Assembly: GCF_006716675.1 (NCBI RefSeq)
Contig: NZ_VFPM01000005.1
Coordinates: 143,211-207,210, forward strand
Source: Humibacillus xanthopallidus
GTDB lineage: Bacteria > Actinomycetota > Actinomycetes > Actinomycetales > Dermatophilaceae
Direction: 5' to 3'
Length of the DNA stretch: 64,000 nucleotides
The position numbers were made by a program, and so were the translations under genes. The notes beneath the pieces were generated by a model. The model saw nothing but the letters and a program-made list of their open reading frames with translations. It searched no databases and was not told the origin of the DNA. Below are positions 26,609 to 34,769 of the stretch, in pieces (the stretch's first letter is position 1; every line of letters starts with the position of its first letter).

Positions 26609-28089
26609 GCGCCACCACCGACGCGACCGACGCGGCCGCGACGACCGCCCCGACGGCCCGGACCGCCGCGGTCGACGGCACCGCCCCCCGGGTCGTCCTC
26701 GTTCCCACCGCGCGGCCCACCTTCGCCGTCGACGTGGCTCGCCGCCTCGCCGACGAGGCCCGCGCCCTGCTCGTGGAGCTCGGCGCCGAGGTCACGGGGC
26801 CGACCGACCTCGTCATGACGCCCGACGACGTCGAGGCCGCCAAGACCTTCCTCACCGGCGAGGCCGACCTCGTCGTCAACGTCTGCGCGTCCTTCTCCGA
26901 CGCGACTCCCGCCCTCGAGCTCTACGGCGAGCTCGACCAGCCGGTCCTGCTCTGGTCGTTCCGTGAGCCCGGCCCGGTCGGCGACCGGCTCTGGCTGAAC
27001 TCGATGTGCGGTGCCAACCTCTTCGGCCACGCCCTCGTCGTCCACGCCCAGCGCACCCCGCGCCTGCTCTACGGCAACCCCGACGAGGCGGCCACGCGGC
27101 ATACCCTCGAGGCGGCGCTCGCCGGGCAGCTGCCCGCCGTCGTGCCGGCACCGACGGCGCAGGGGCCCCGCGCCGATGCCGCCGGGGTGCAGGCCGCCCT
27201 CGGCTCGCTGCGCGGGCGGCGCCTGGGTCTCGTCGGCGACGCGCCCCCCGGCTTCACCCCCAGCCAGTACGACGGCGAGCTCCTCGAGCGTCTCTTCGGC
27301 ATCGAGATCGACGAGATCCCCGTCGAGTCGATGTTTGCCTGCGTCGACGAGGTGACCGACGACGAGGCGGAGGCGGAGCACGCCGCAGCGCTCGACGCGC
27401 AGCCGTCGCTGGCCGCCGTAGACGGCGGCCAGGCGCTGACATCGGCTCGCATCACGACCGCGATGCGCGGCTGGCGCGACCGGGAGTCCTTGTCGGGCAT
27501 GGCGATCCGCTGCTGGCCGGAGTTCCCGACCCAGCTCGGCGCCTGCCCGTGCTCCTCGCTCTCGCGGGTCGCCGACGAGGGCACACCCACCGCCTGCGAG
27601 CGCGATGTCTACGGCGCCGTCACGATGCTCCTGATGGAGGCGCTCGGCTCCGGCACGACGTATCTCGTCGACACCGTCGACCTCGACGGCGACCGCAACG
27701 TCGTGCGCCTCTGGCACTGCGGCGCCGCCGCCACGTCCCTCGCCGAGAACCCCTCGGACGCAACGCAGTTCACCCACTGCAACCGCAAGCTGGGCGTGGC
27801 GGGCAACTTCCCGCTGCGCACGGGACCGGTGGTCATGGCCCGCCTCACGGAGGACCCCGCCCGACCGGGAAACCTCCGCCTGCTGCTCGCCTCCGGCGAG
27901 TCCGTGCCCGAGCCGAATCGCTTCCAGGGCAACACCGCCGCCGTCCGGCTCGACGGCGATGCAACGCAGTTCGTCACCGGTCTCGTGACCGGCGGCTTCC
28001 CCCACCACACCGTCCTCGCGTGGTCCGACGTGCGTCCGCAGCTGCGTGCCGCCGCCGACCTCCTGGGGATCACGGTCGTCGACTGGTAG
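26605..28089 (+). CDS. L-fucose/arabinose isomerase-fold protein, probable sulfoquinovose isomerase
   Basis: This 494-residue protein belongs to the L-fucose/L-arabinose isomerase superfamily. After an Ala/Thr-rich N-terminus it has the CWPEF block, ACERDVYGAV (Glu332 and Asp334, likely metal ligands) and a conserved THCN segment. E. coli uses an unrelated AGE-type isomerase (YihS) for sulfoquinovose; a second form of sulfoglycolysis reported in Gram-positive bacteria (sulfo-EMP2) uses a non-orthologous isomerase, and this gene fits that slot. Position between the aldolase and the importer supports it. The precise sugar is inferred. Confidence 0.78.
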   Translation: MSATTDATDAAATTAPTARTAAVDGTAPRVVLVPTARPTFAVDVARRLADEARALLVELGAEVTGPTDLVMTPDDVEAAKTFLTGEADLVVNVCASFSDATPALELYGELDQPVLLWSFREPGPVGDRLWLNSMCGANLFGHALVVHAQRTPRLLYGNPDEAATRHTLEAALAGQLPAVVPAPTAQGPRADAAGVQAALGSLRGRRLGLVGDAPPGFTPSQYDGELLERLFGIEIDEIPVESMFACVDEVTDDEAEAEHAAALDAQPSLAAVDGGQALTSARITTAMRGWRDRESLSGMAIRCWPEFPTQLGACPCSSLSRVADEGTPTACERDVYGAVTMLLMEALGSGTTYLVDTVDLDGDRNVVRLWHCGAAATSLAENPSDATQFTHCNRKLGVAGNFPLRTGPVVMARLTEDPARPGNLRLLLASGESVPEPNRFQGNTAAVRLDGDATQFVTGLVTGGFPHHTVLAWSDVRPQLRAAADLLGITVVDW

Positions 28090-28118
28090 TTCCAGCAGGA
28101 TCTGAAGGAGAGACAACG

Positions 28119-29447
28119 ATGTCCGACCAGAACAGCACCCTCAGCCGACGCCGACTCCTGCACGGACTCGGTGCCGTGGGCCTCGGAGGCGCCCTCAGCG
28201 CCTGCGTCGGCCCGACGATCACCTCGCGCGGCAGCGGCTCCGCCACGGGCGGCGCTGCAGCGCAGGTGCTCCCGCCGGTCAGCGACACACCCGCGACCGG
28301 CAGCGTGTCCTTCGCCCACTGGCGCGCCGAGGACAAGGCCGTCTTCGACACGCTCATCGCCTCGTTCGTCAAGGCCAACCCCAAGGCCACTGTCACGCAG
28401 GACATCTCGCCGTCCAACGACTACCAGAGCACGGCCCTGCAGAAGATTAAGGGCGGCACCATCGGCACCGCCTTCGTCGCCTTCCGCGGCGCGCAGTTCG
28501 TCAACATGAACAAGGCCGGGCTGTATGCCGGTCTGGGGGCGCAGCCCTTCGTCGACGGGTACTTCGCCGAGCTCATCAAGGCGGGTCAGGCGACGAGCCG
28601 GGCGCAGATGGGCCTGCCGTACCAGCTCGTCTTCAACATGCCGATCTTCAACGAGGACGCCTTCGAGGCCGCTGGAGTGGGCTCGGTCCCCACCGACTGG
28701 GACGGGTTCCTCGCGCTCTGCGAGACGCTCAAGTCCAAGGGGCTCACGCCGATCGCCTGGCCCGGCGGCGAGCCCGCCAACTCCGGCCAGCTCATCAACT
28801 CGATGGCCATGAACAACATGCCGACCGACACGGCCTTCGCCGACATCGAGGCCGGCACGCGCAAGGTCACCGACGACTGGTTCCTCGCGATGCTGAAGCA
28901 GTACCAGCAGCTCACCCCCTACTTCGAGGCCAACTCGACTGGCACGAGCTCGGAGCCGCTCCAGCAGCTCTTCGCCAGCGGCAAGGCCGGCATGCTCGCC
29001 ACCGGCTCCTTCCACATCGGGGCGGTGCGCAAGCTCGGCGCGAAGTTCCCCATCGGGCTCATCGCCCCGATCACCGTCGCCGCCGACAAGGCCAAGTACG
29101 AAGGCATCTACAACGCGACGTTCATCCTCGGCGTCAACGCCGCGGGCACCGGCCAGGATGCAGCCCTCAAGTGGGTGGAGTTCCTCTCCGACCCCGTCAA
29201 CGCAGCGGTCTACGCCAACGGCACGTCGCAGCACGTGACCGTCAAGAACGTCGACTACACGAACCCCGACCTCAAGCACAACGCGTCGTGGCTCGCGAAG
29301 AAGACACTGCTCGCACCCCGCTTCCAGTTCACCAACCTCGACATCCGCGCCGCCGTGGAGGCGGCCTGCGTCGCGGTCGTGGGCGGCACCTCGCCGGACC
29401 AGGCGGCCGAGAAGGCACAGGCCGTCATCGACCAGAAGCGGAAGTGA
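28119..29447 (+). CDS. ABC sugar-binding lipoprotein, sulfosugar importer
   Basis: This 442-residue family 1 binding protein has a twin-arginine lipoprotein signal, SRRRLLHGLGAVG followed by the lipobox LSAC (Cys near residue 29). It is therefore probably exported folded by Tat and lipid-anchored. AAGGAG lies about 11 nt before the ATG. It starts the transporter block of the operon and is presumed to capture sulfoquinovose or its glycerol glycoside. No ligand residues can be assigned by eye. Confidence 0.88.
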   Translation: MSDQNSTLSRRRLLHGLGAVGLGGALSACVGPTITSRGSGSATGGAAAQVLPPVSDTPATGSVSFAHWRAEDKAVFDTLIASFVKANPKATVTQDISPSNDYQSTALQKIKGGTIGTAFVAFRGAQFVNMNKAGLYAGLGAQPFVDGYFAELIKAGQATSRAQMGLPYQLVFNMPIFNEDAFEAAGVGSVPTDWDGFLALCETLKSKGLTPIAWPGGEPANSGQLINSMAMNNMPTDTAFADIEAGTRKVTDDWFLAMLKQYQQLTPYFEANSTGTSSEPLQQLFASGKAGMLATGSFHIGAVRKLGAKFPIGLIAPITVAADKAKYEGIYNATFILGVNAAGTGQDAALKWVEFLSDPVNAAVYANGTSQHVTVKNVDYTNPDLKHNASWLAKKTLLAPRFQFTNLDIRAAVEAACVAVVGGTSPDQAAEKAQAVIDQKRK

Positions 29448-29451
29448 CGCC

Positions 29452-30405
29452 ATGTCGACGACCCTGACCCCGGCGAGCCCACCCGAGACCCCGACCCTCC
29501 CGACGTCGGAGAAGCCATCCGGTCGCAGCCCCATGGCGGCGCACCCCGCGCTCTGGCTCTTCCCGGTGCCGGCGCTCGTGCTCTACGTGACCTTCTTCGT
29601 CATCCCGACGATCCAGGGCGTGGTCTACTCCGTCACCGACTGGGACGGCTTCAGCCCGACCGCACAGTTCGTCGGTCTCGACAACTTCATCACGATCTTC
29701 ACCAACGACGACCTCTTCCGGAACGCCTTCAGCAACAACATCAAGTTCATGCTCGTCGTCGTCGTGTTCCAGACGATCTTCTCGCTCGTCCTCGCCGTCT
29801 TCCTCACGAGGAACTCGAAGTCGTCGGTCGCCCTGCGCTCGATCTTCTTCTTCCCGACGATCCTCTCGAGCGTCTCGGTCGCCTTCATCTGGAAGTTCAT
29901 CTACGACCCGAACTTCGGGCTCATCAACACGGTGCTCGACGCCGTCGGCCTCGACCAGTTCCAGAGCGCCTTCCTCGGCAACGACGCGCAGGCGATCTAC
30001 TGGGTCGCGATCACCCAGGTGTGGTTCCACGTCGGCCAGATGATGATCATCTACATCGCCGGCCTGCAGCAGATCCCGCAGGAGCTCTACGAGTCGGCAC
30101 AGACAGACGGGGCGAGCCGGTGGCAGCAGTTCCGCCACATCACCCTGCCGATGGTGGCGCCCGCCACGGCCATCGTCATGGCCTACACGACGGTGCAGTC
30201 GTTCAAGGCCTTCGACCTCATCCTCGGCCTCGGCGGCAACCCGCCCAAGAGCTCCCTCGACATCCTGTCGACACGCATCTACTCGGGCTTCGCCAACTCC
30301 CAATTCGGTTATGCCGCAGCGGAGTCGCTCGTCTTCATGGCCTTGATCGCCAGCATCACCTGGATCCAGCGTCGGGCCGTCAAGGCCACCAACCCGGACG
30401 TGTGA
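29452..30405 (+). CDS. Carbohydrate ABC transporter permease, MalF type (sulfosugar operon)
   Basis: This 317-residue permease has about six membrane segments after a 30-residue polar N-terminus. The coupling loop is YESAQTDGASRWQQFRHITLP, an EAA-type motif. Four bases separate the binding-protein stop from the ATG. Partner of the next permease. As in the amino-sugar operon, no ATPase gene accompanies the transporter. Confidence 0.9.
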   Translation: MSTTLTPASPPETPTLPTSEKPSGRSPMAAHPALWLFPVPALVLYVTFFVIPTIQGVVYSVTDWDGFSPTAQFVGLDNFITIFTNDDLFRNAFSNNIKFMLVVVVFQTIFSLVLAVFLTRNSKSSVALRSIFFFPTILSSVSVAFIWKFIYDPNFGLINTVLDAVGLDQFQSAFLGNDAQAIYWVAITQVWFHVGQMMIIYIAGLQQIPQELYESAQTDGASRWQQFRHITLPMVAPATAIVMAYTTVQSFKAFDLILGLGGNPPKSSLDILSTRIYSGFANSQFGYAAAESLVFMALIASITWIQRRAVKATNPDV

Positions 30406-30415
30406 GGAGAGCACC

Positions 30416-31231
30416 ATGCGATACCAACTGACCCGCCGCGCCGTCCTCGCGGTGTATGCCGTGCTCGTGATCGTGCCGCTCGTCGTCGTGATCTTCGGCA
30501 GCTTCAAGACGAGCCAGGAGCTCTTCGCCTCGCCCTTCGCGCCGCCCACCGACTGGCAGAGCGGCAACTACCAGAAGGTCATCGGGGAGTCCGGCCTCGG
30601 CATCGCCTTCCGCAACAGCGTCATCGTCACCGGCCTCTCGGTGCCGCTGACCCTCTTCATCGCGAGCCTTGCGTCCTATGGCATCGCCCGCACGACGGGC
30701 TGGAAGAGCGCCCTGCTCTTCGGCTTCATCGTCCTCGGCATGGCCGTACCGGCGCAGGCCAACATGATCCCGCAGTACGTCCAGTTCGAGACGTTCGGCC
30801 TGACGAACTCGCTCTTCGGCCTCGTGCTCATCAACATCGTCACGACGCTGCCGATCGCCGTCTTCATCATGACGGGCTTCCTCAAGACGCTGCCCAAGGA
30901 GCTCTTCGAGGCGGCGGCGGTCGACGGGTCCGGGCCGTGGCGCACCTACCACTCGGTCGTCCTCCCGGTGTCGGTGCCATCGCTGTCGGCCACCGCGATC
31001 TTCCTCTTCGTCATCCACTGGAACGACCTGCTCTACCCGCTGCTCTTCATCAACGAAGCGGAGAAGCGGACCATCCCCGTTGCGCTCCTGTCCTTCCAGG
31101 GCGAGTTCCTCACCGACTACCCGCTGCTGTTCACCGGCGTCGTCGTGGCCTCCGCGCCCATCGTCATCGCCTACGTCTTCCTCCAGCGCTACTTCGTCGC
31201 CGGCATCACCGCCGGCGCCGTGAAGGGATGA
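30416..31231 (+). CDS. Carbohydrate ABC transporter permease, MalG type (sulfosugar operon)
   Basis: This 271-residue second permease has about six hydrophobic segments and the motif LFEAAAVDGSGPWRTYHSVVLP. GAGGAG precedes the ATG. Its stop overlaps the GH31 start by four bases (ATGA), so import and glycoside cleavage are co-translated. Confidence 0.9.
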   Translation: MRYQLTRRAVLAVYAVLVIVPLVVVIFGSFKTSQELFASPFAPPTDWQSGNYQKVIGESGLGIAFRNSVIVTGLSVPLTLFIASLASYGIARTTGWKSALLFGFIVLGMAVPAQANMIPQYVQFETFGLTNSLFGLVLINIVTTLPIAVFIMTGFLKTLPKELFEAAAVDGSGPWRTYHSVVLPVSVPSLSATAIFLFVIHWNDLLYPLLFINEAEKRTIPVALLSFQGEFLTDYPLLFTGVVVASAPIVIAYVFLQRYFVAGITAGAVKG

Positions 31232-33555
31232 CCGTGCACCCGTCACCGTCCACGACGTCCACGCCGGCCGCGTCCGGCCCCGCCGAAACGCTCCTGCTCC
31301 GTCGCGTGCGCGCAGCCCACGCTGGTGCAGACGGCAGAGCCGTGACGCTCTCGGTCGATGCCCTGCCCGGGGTCCAGCTCGGTGTCATGCCGGGCTGGCT
31401 CACGGGGGAGCCGCTCGAGGCGCAGGGCGTCGAGACGCAGATGCCCAACCTGCCCGACATCGACCTCCCCCCGACCGATGTCACGCCCTTCGAGCTGCGG
31501 GTCAGCGCGCCGCAGCCCTCGTGCCTGCGACTGACCCTCGCACCGGCGGGTGCCGCCGTGCTCGGCGACGACGGGACCGGTCTCGGCATCGTCGTCGAGC
31601 CGACGCCGGCTCCCGAGACGGTCGAGGTGGAGGAGACCGTCACCCACGTCGTCCTCACGACGGGGACTCTGCGCCTCGAGGTGGGCCGGGCCCCGTTCAC
31701 GCTCCGTCTCGTCGACCGCGCCACCGGCGCGACGCTCCTGCGGACCGCCGACCGTCTCCGTCAGGTGGCCGGTCTGCTGACCGCCCCCTCCGTCGTCGTC
31801 GACGGCGAGGCGACGACGCTCAACCTCGAGCTCGGGCCGGACGAGGACGTGCTCGGCTTCGGCGAGCAGTTCGGTCGGCTCGTCAAGAACGGTCAGCGAC
31901 TGCGCCTGCGCAGCGAGGACGCCTGTGGCACCGGGACGGGCCTGGCCTACAAGCCGGTCCCCGTGTGGCACTCGTCGCAGGGCTACACCGGCTTCGTCAA
32001 CACCGGCGCGGTGCTGACGGCCGACGTCGGTCACTCGATGCCGTCCGTGCTGTCGCTCGGTCTCGACGACTCGGCGATCGACCTCTACGTCTTCGCCGGC
32101 GCGGACCCGAGAGCCCGCCTCACGGCATACACCGCCCTGACGGGGCGTGCCACGGCGCCCCAGCCATGGGCGTTCGGCTACTGGATGGGGCGCTGCCGCT
32201 ACCACTCGAGTGAGGAGATGCTCGAGGTCGGGCGCTCGGCCCGCGAGCACGGCGTGCCGATGGACGTGCTCCACCTCGACCCCGACTGGCTCGTCGTCGA
32301 CCGGCTCAATACCGACTTCATCTGGAACACCAGCAGATTCGGGCAGCGCAAGCAGTTCGTCGAGGACCTTGCCGAGCTGGGGCTGCGCCTGTCGGTGTGG
32401 GAGCTGCCCTACCTCGACCCGGCCTCGCCGATCTTCGAGGAGGCCGAGCGTCAGGGCTACCTCGTGCGCCGCACGGACGGCAGCCTGGCAAGCATCCAGA
32501 AGACGCCGACGCCCGACGGCCGGATGCGGGCCCTCATCGACTTCACCAACCCCGCGGCCAAGCGCTGGTGGCAGGAGATGCACCGAGACTTCCTCGACGA
32601 CGGCGTCGCCGTCTTCAAGACCGACTTCGGCGAGGCGCTGCCCGACGACGTGGCCCTCTTCGACGGCACCCCGGCCAACCAGGCCCACAACCTCTACCCG
32701 CTGCGCTACAACGGGGCGGTCTCCGAGGCCATCCGGGAGTTCACCGACCGGCCCCCGCTCGTGTGGGGCCGCAGCGGCTGGGCCGGGTCGCACCGCTACC
32801 CCGGCCAGTGGGGTGGTGACGCGGAGTCGACGGTCGCCGGCATGCAGGCCACGGTGCGCGGCGGCCTCTCCTACGCGATGAGCGCCCCCGGCTTCTGGAG
32901 CCACGACATCGGCGGCTTCTTCGGCCCGGAGCTCACCCCCGCTCTCTACGTGCGCTGGACCCAGCTCGGTGCGCTGTCGCCCCTCATGCGGGCGCACGGC
33001 CTGCGCCCTCGTGAGCCGTGGGCCTTCGGCGACGACGCACTCGACATCTGTCGCGAGTGGGTGCGCCTGCGCTACTCGCTGCTGCCCTACCTCTGGCAAG
33101 TGGCGCTCGAGTCGGCCGCGAACGGTTGGCCGGTGCTGCGACCGCTCGGGCTGCACCACCCCGACGACCGGGTGGCCCGCAGCGTCGACGACAGCTTCCT
33201 GCTCGGCAGCGACCTGCTCGTCGTGCCGGTCTTCGACGACGGCGCCGCGCCCGTGCGGCGCACCTTCTACGTGCCCGAGGGCGAGTGGTTCGACCTGCAC
33301 GACGACACCCGGTATGCCGGCCCCGGCTTCCACACCGTCGACGTGCCGCTCGATCGCATGCCGGTCCTCGTGCGGGGCGGCGCCGTCATCCCCCGCGTCG
33401 CGGTCGACGAGACGGTCCGTTCCGTCGAGGACCTGCTCGGGCGACCGTGGACGCTCCACGCCTACGGAGCCACCGACGGGGCGCAGCCGACCCTCGTCGG
33501 CTTCGACTCCCAGCCGGCGGTCGTCGAAGGCGAGGTCGTGCGCCATGGCGCCTGA
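31228..33555 (+). CDS. Glycoside hydrolase family 31, YicI-like alpha-glycosidase
   Basis: This 775-residue cytosolic GH31 enzyme has nucleophile Asp466 in FKTDFGE and general acid/base Asp531 in QWGGDAES. Surrounding blocks (AYKPVPVWHSSQGYTGFVNT, FDGTPANQAHN, GFWSHDIGGF) match the alpha-xylosidase YicI. Where sulfoquinovosidases carry a Gln-Asp-Trp and a following Arg/Trp pair for the sulfonate, this enzyme has HLDPDW (Asp351, Trp354) and FIWN, so the known sulfoquinovosidase signature is absent. From context it should cleave a sulfoquinovoside; from sequence an alpha-xyloside or alpha-glucoside is equally possible. Confidence 0.85.
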   Translation: MTVHPSPSTTSTPAASGPAETLLLRRVRAAHAGADGRAVTLSVDALPGVQLGVMPGWLTGEPLEAQGVETQMPNLPDIDLPPTDVTPFELRVSAPQPSCLRLTLAPAGAAVLGDDGTGLGIVVEPTPAPETVEVEETVTHVVLTTGTLRLEVGRAPFTLRLVDRATGATLLRTADRLRQVAGLLTAPSVVVDGEATTLNLELGPDEDVLGFGEQFGRLVKNGQRLRLRSEDACGTGTGLAYKPVPVWHSSQGYTGFVNTGAVLTADVGHSMPSVLSLGLDDSAIDLYVFAGADPRARLTAYTALTGRATAPQPWAFGYWMGRCRYHSSEEMLEVGRSAREHGVPMDVLHLDPDWLVVDRLNTDFIWNTSRFGQRKQFVEDLAELGLRLSVWELPYLDPASPIFEEAERQGYLVRRTDGSLASIQKTPTPDGRMRALIDFTNPAAKRWWQEMHRDFLDDGVAVFKTDFGEALPDDVALFDGTPANQAHNLYPLRYNGAVSEAIREFTDRPPLVWGRSGWAGSHRYPGQWGGDAESTVAGMQATVRGGLSYAMSAPGFWSHDIGGFFGPELTPALYVRWTQLGALSPLMRAHGLRPREPWAFGDDALDICREWVRLRYSLLPYLWQVALESAANGWPVLRPLGLHHPDDRVARSVDDSFLLGSDLLVVPVFDDGAAPVRRTFYVPEGEWFDLHDDTRYAGPGFHTVDVPLDRMPVLVRGGAVIPRVAVDETVRSVEDLLGRPWTLHAYGATDGAQPTLVGFDSQPAVVEGEVVRHGA

Positions 33556-34705
33556 GGCCGGGGTGGAGGCTCGCCACGAGTCGCCGCACGCGCACGAGTC
33601 GGACCCGGCGCGCTGGGCGGACTTGGGAGACAAGCTTGCCCGTCTCACCGACCTCGCCCGCGCGCACGACCTCGACACCCTCGTGCTGCGCGAGCCGGCC
33701 GCCCTCACCTGGCTGCTCGGCGCACGGGTCAACGTGCCGCAGACGCTCGACGCCGCCTGCCTCGACGTCATCGTCCACGTCGGTGCCTCCGGCACCGAAC
33801 TCACCGTCGTCACGAACGCCATCGAGGCGCCTCGCCTCCTTGACACCGAGCTCGCCGGGCTCGACGCCGCCTGCGACGCCCGCTGGGAGGTCGTGCCCTG
33901 GTGGGAGTCTCGCGACGGCCGGCTGCCCTCGGGGACGCGGGTCGGGTGCGACCGGGCGCTCCGCGGCAGTGTCCCGGTGGGACCCGACCTCGCCGCGCTG
34001 CGTCGCCGGCTCACGCCGCACCAGCAGGGTCTGCTCGAAGAGGTGTGCAGCGACACGGCGGCTGCCGCGACCGCAGCCGCCCTCACGCTCTCTCCGAGCA
34101 CCACGGGGTATGCCGCCGCAGGTGCCCTCGCGCGTGAGCTGCTCGAGCGCGGGCTCGACCCGATCGTCCTGCTCGTCGGCGGCGCCGACCACCTCGCCAC
34201 CCACCGCCACCCGCTGCCGCTGCCCGAGACGGTCGGTGAGAGAGCGATGCTCGTCGCCTGCGGCCGGCGGCACGGGCTCGTCGCGAGCGTCACCCGCATC
34301 GTCTCGTTCACGCCGCTCGACGAGCAGCAGCGTGACGGCTACGCCCGCCTGCTGCGGGTCGAGCGCGCCTTCCTCGACGCCACGCGCGTGGGCGCCCGGC
34401 TCGGCGACGTCGTGTCGGAGGGCTGTGCGGCATACGGCAGGCACGGCTTCGACCCGGAGGAGTGGCACCGCCACCACCAGGGAGGCCTCAGCGGCTTCCA
34501 GCCGCGGGAGTTCCCGGCTCACGCGGGCAGCGATCACGTGCTCGGTGACGGGGCCGTCGTCGCCTGGAACCCCAGCGCCGCCGGGTGGAAGGTCGAGGAC
34601 ACGACCCTCGTGCTGCCCGAAGGCGCCCGGACCCTCGTCACCGACGAGCAGTGGCCCAGCATCGACATCGGCGGACGCCGACGCCCCGACGTGCTGGTGC
34701 GCTGA
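33545..34705 (+). CDS. M24 (creatinase/aminopeptidase P)-like protein lacking metal-site aspartates
   Basis: This 386-residue protein has the pita-bread creatinase/M24 fold: an N-terminal domain with LREPAALTWLLGARVNVP and a C-terminal half with HHQGGLSGFQPRE and AWNPSAAGWKVEDT. The His and one Glu of the usual metal centre seem present, but the two aspartates normally found in VDxGxxxxGYxSDxTR are replaced (VACGRRHGLVASVTRIV), so a two-metal peptidase site is unlikely. It overlaps the GH31 gene by 11 bases. Similar proteins occur in sugar operons; the role is unknown. Confidence 0.72.
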   Translation: MAPEAGVEARHESPHAHESDPARWADLGDKLARLTDLARAHDLDTLVLREPAALTWLLGARVNVPQTLDAACLDVIVHVGASGTELTVVTNAIEAPRLLDTELAGLDAACDARWEVVPWWESRDGRLPSGTRVGCDRALRGSVPVGPDLAALRRRLTPHQQGLLEEVCSDTAAAATAAALTLSPSTTGYAAAGALARELLERGLDPIVLLVGGADHLATHRHPLPLPETVGERAMLVACGRRHGLVASVTRIVSFTPLDEQQRDGYARLLRVERAFLDATRVGARLGDVVSEGCAAYGRHGFDPEEWHRHHQGGLSGFQPREFPAHAGSDHVLGDGAVVAWNPSAAGWKVEDTTLVLPEGARTLVTDEQWPSIDIGGRRRPDVLVR

Positions 34706-34769
34706 GCGCGGCACTCCGACAGACCCGCTACTTCGCTTGCCCCACAGGCCGACCCATCAAGGAGAGAAC

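Noticed and set aside
31228..33555. Naming the GH31 gene as a confirmed sulfoquinovosidase
   Set aside because: The sulfonate-binding signature residues are not present, so context alone does not justify the name.
31243..34311. Long minus-strand open frame opposite the GH31 and M24-like genes
   Set aside because: Low-complexity translation and no start or domain; both sense genes are clearly real.
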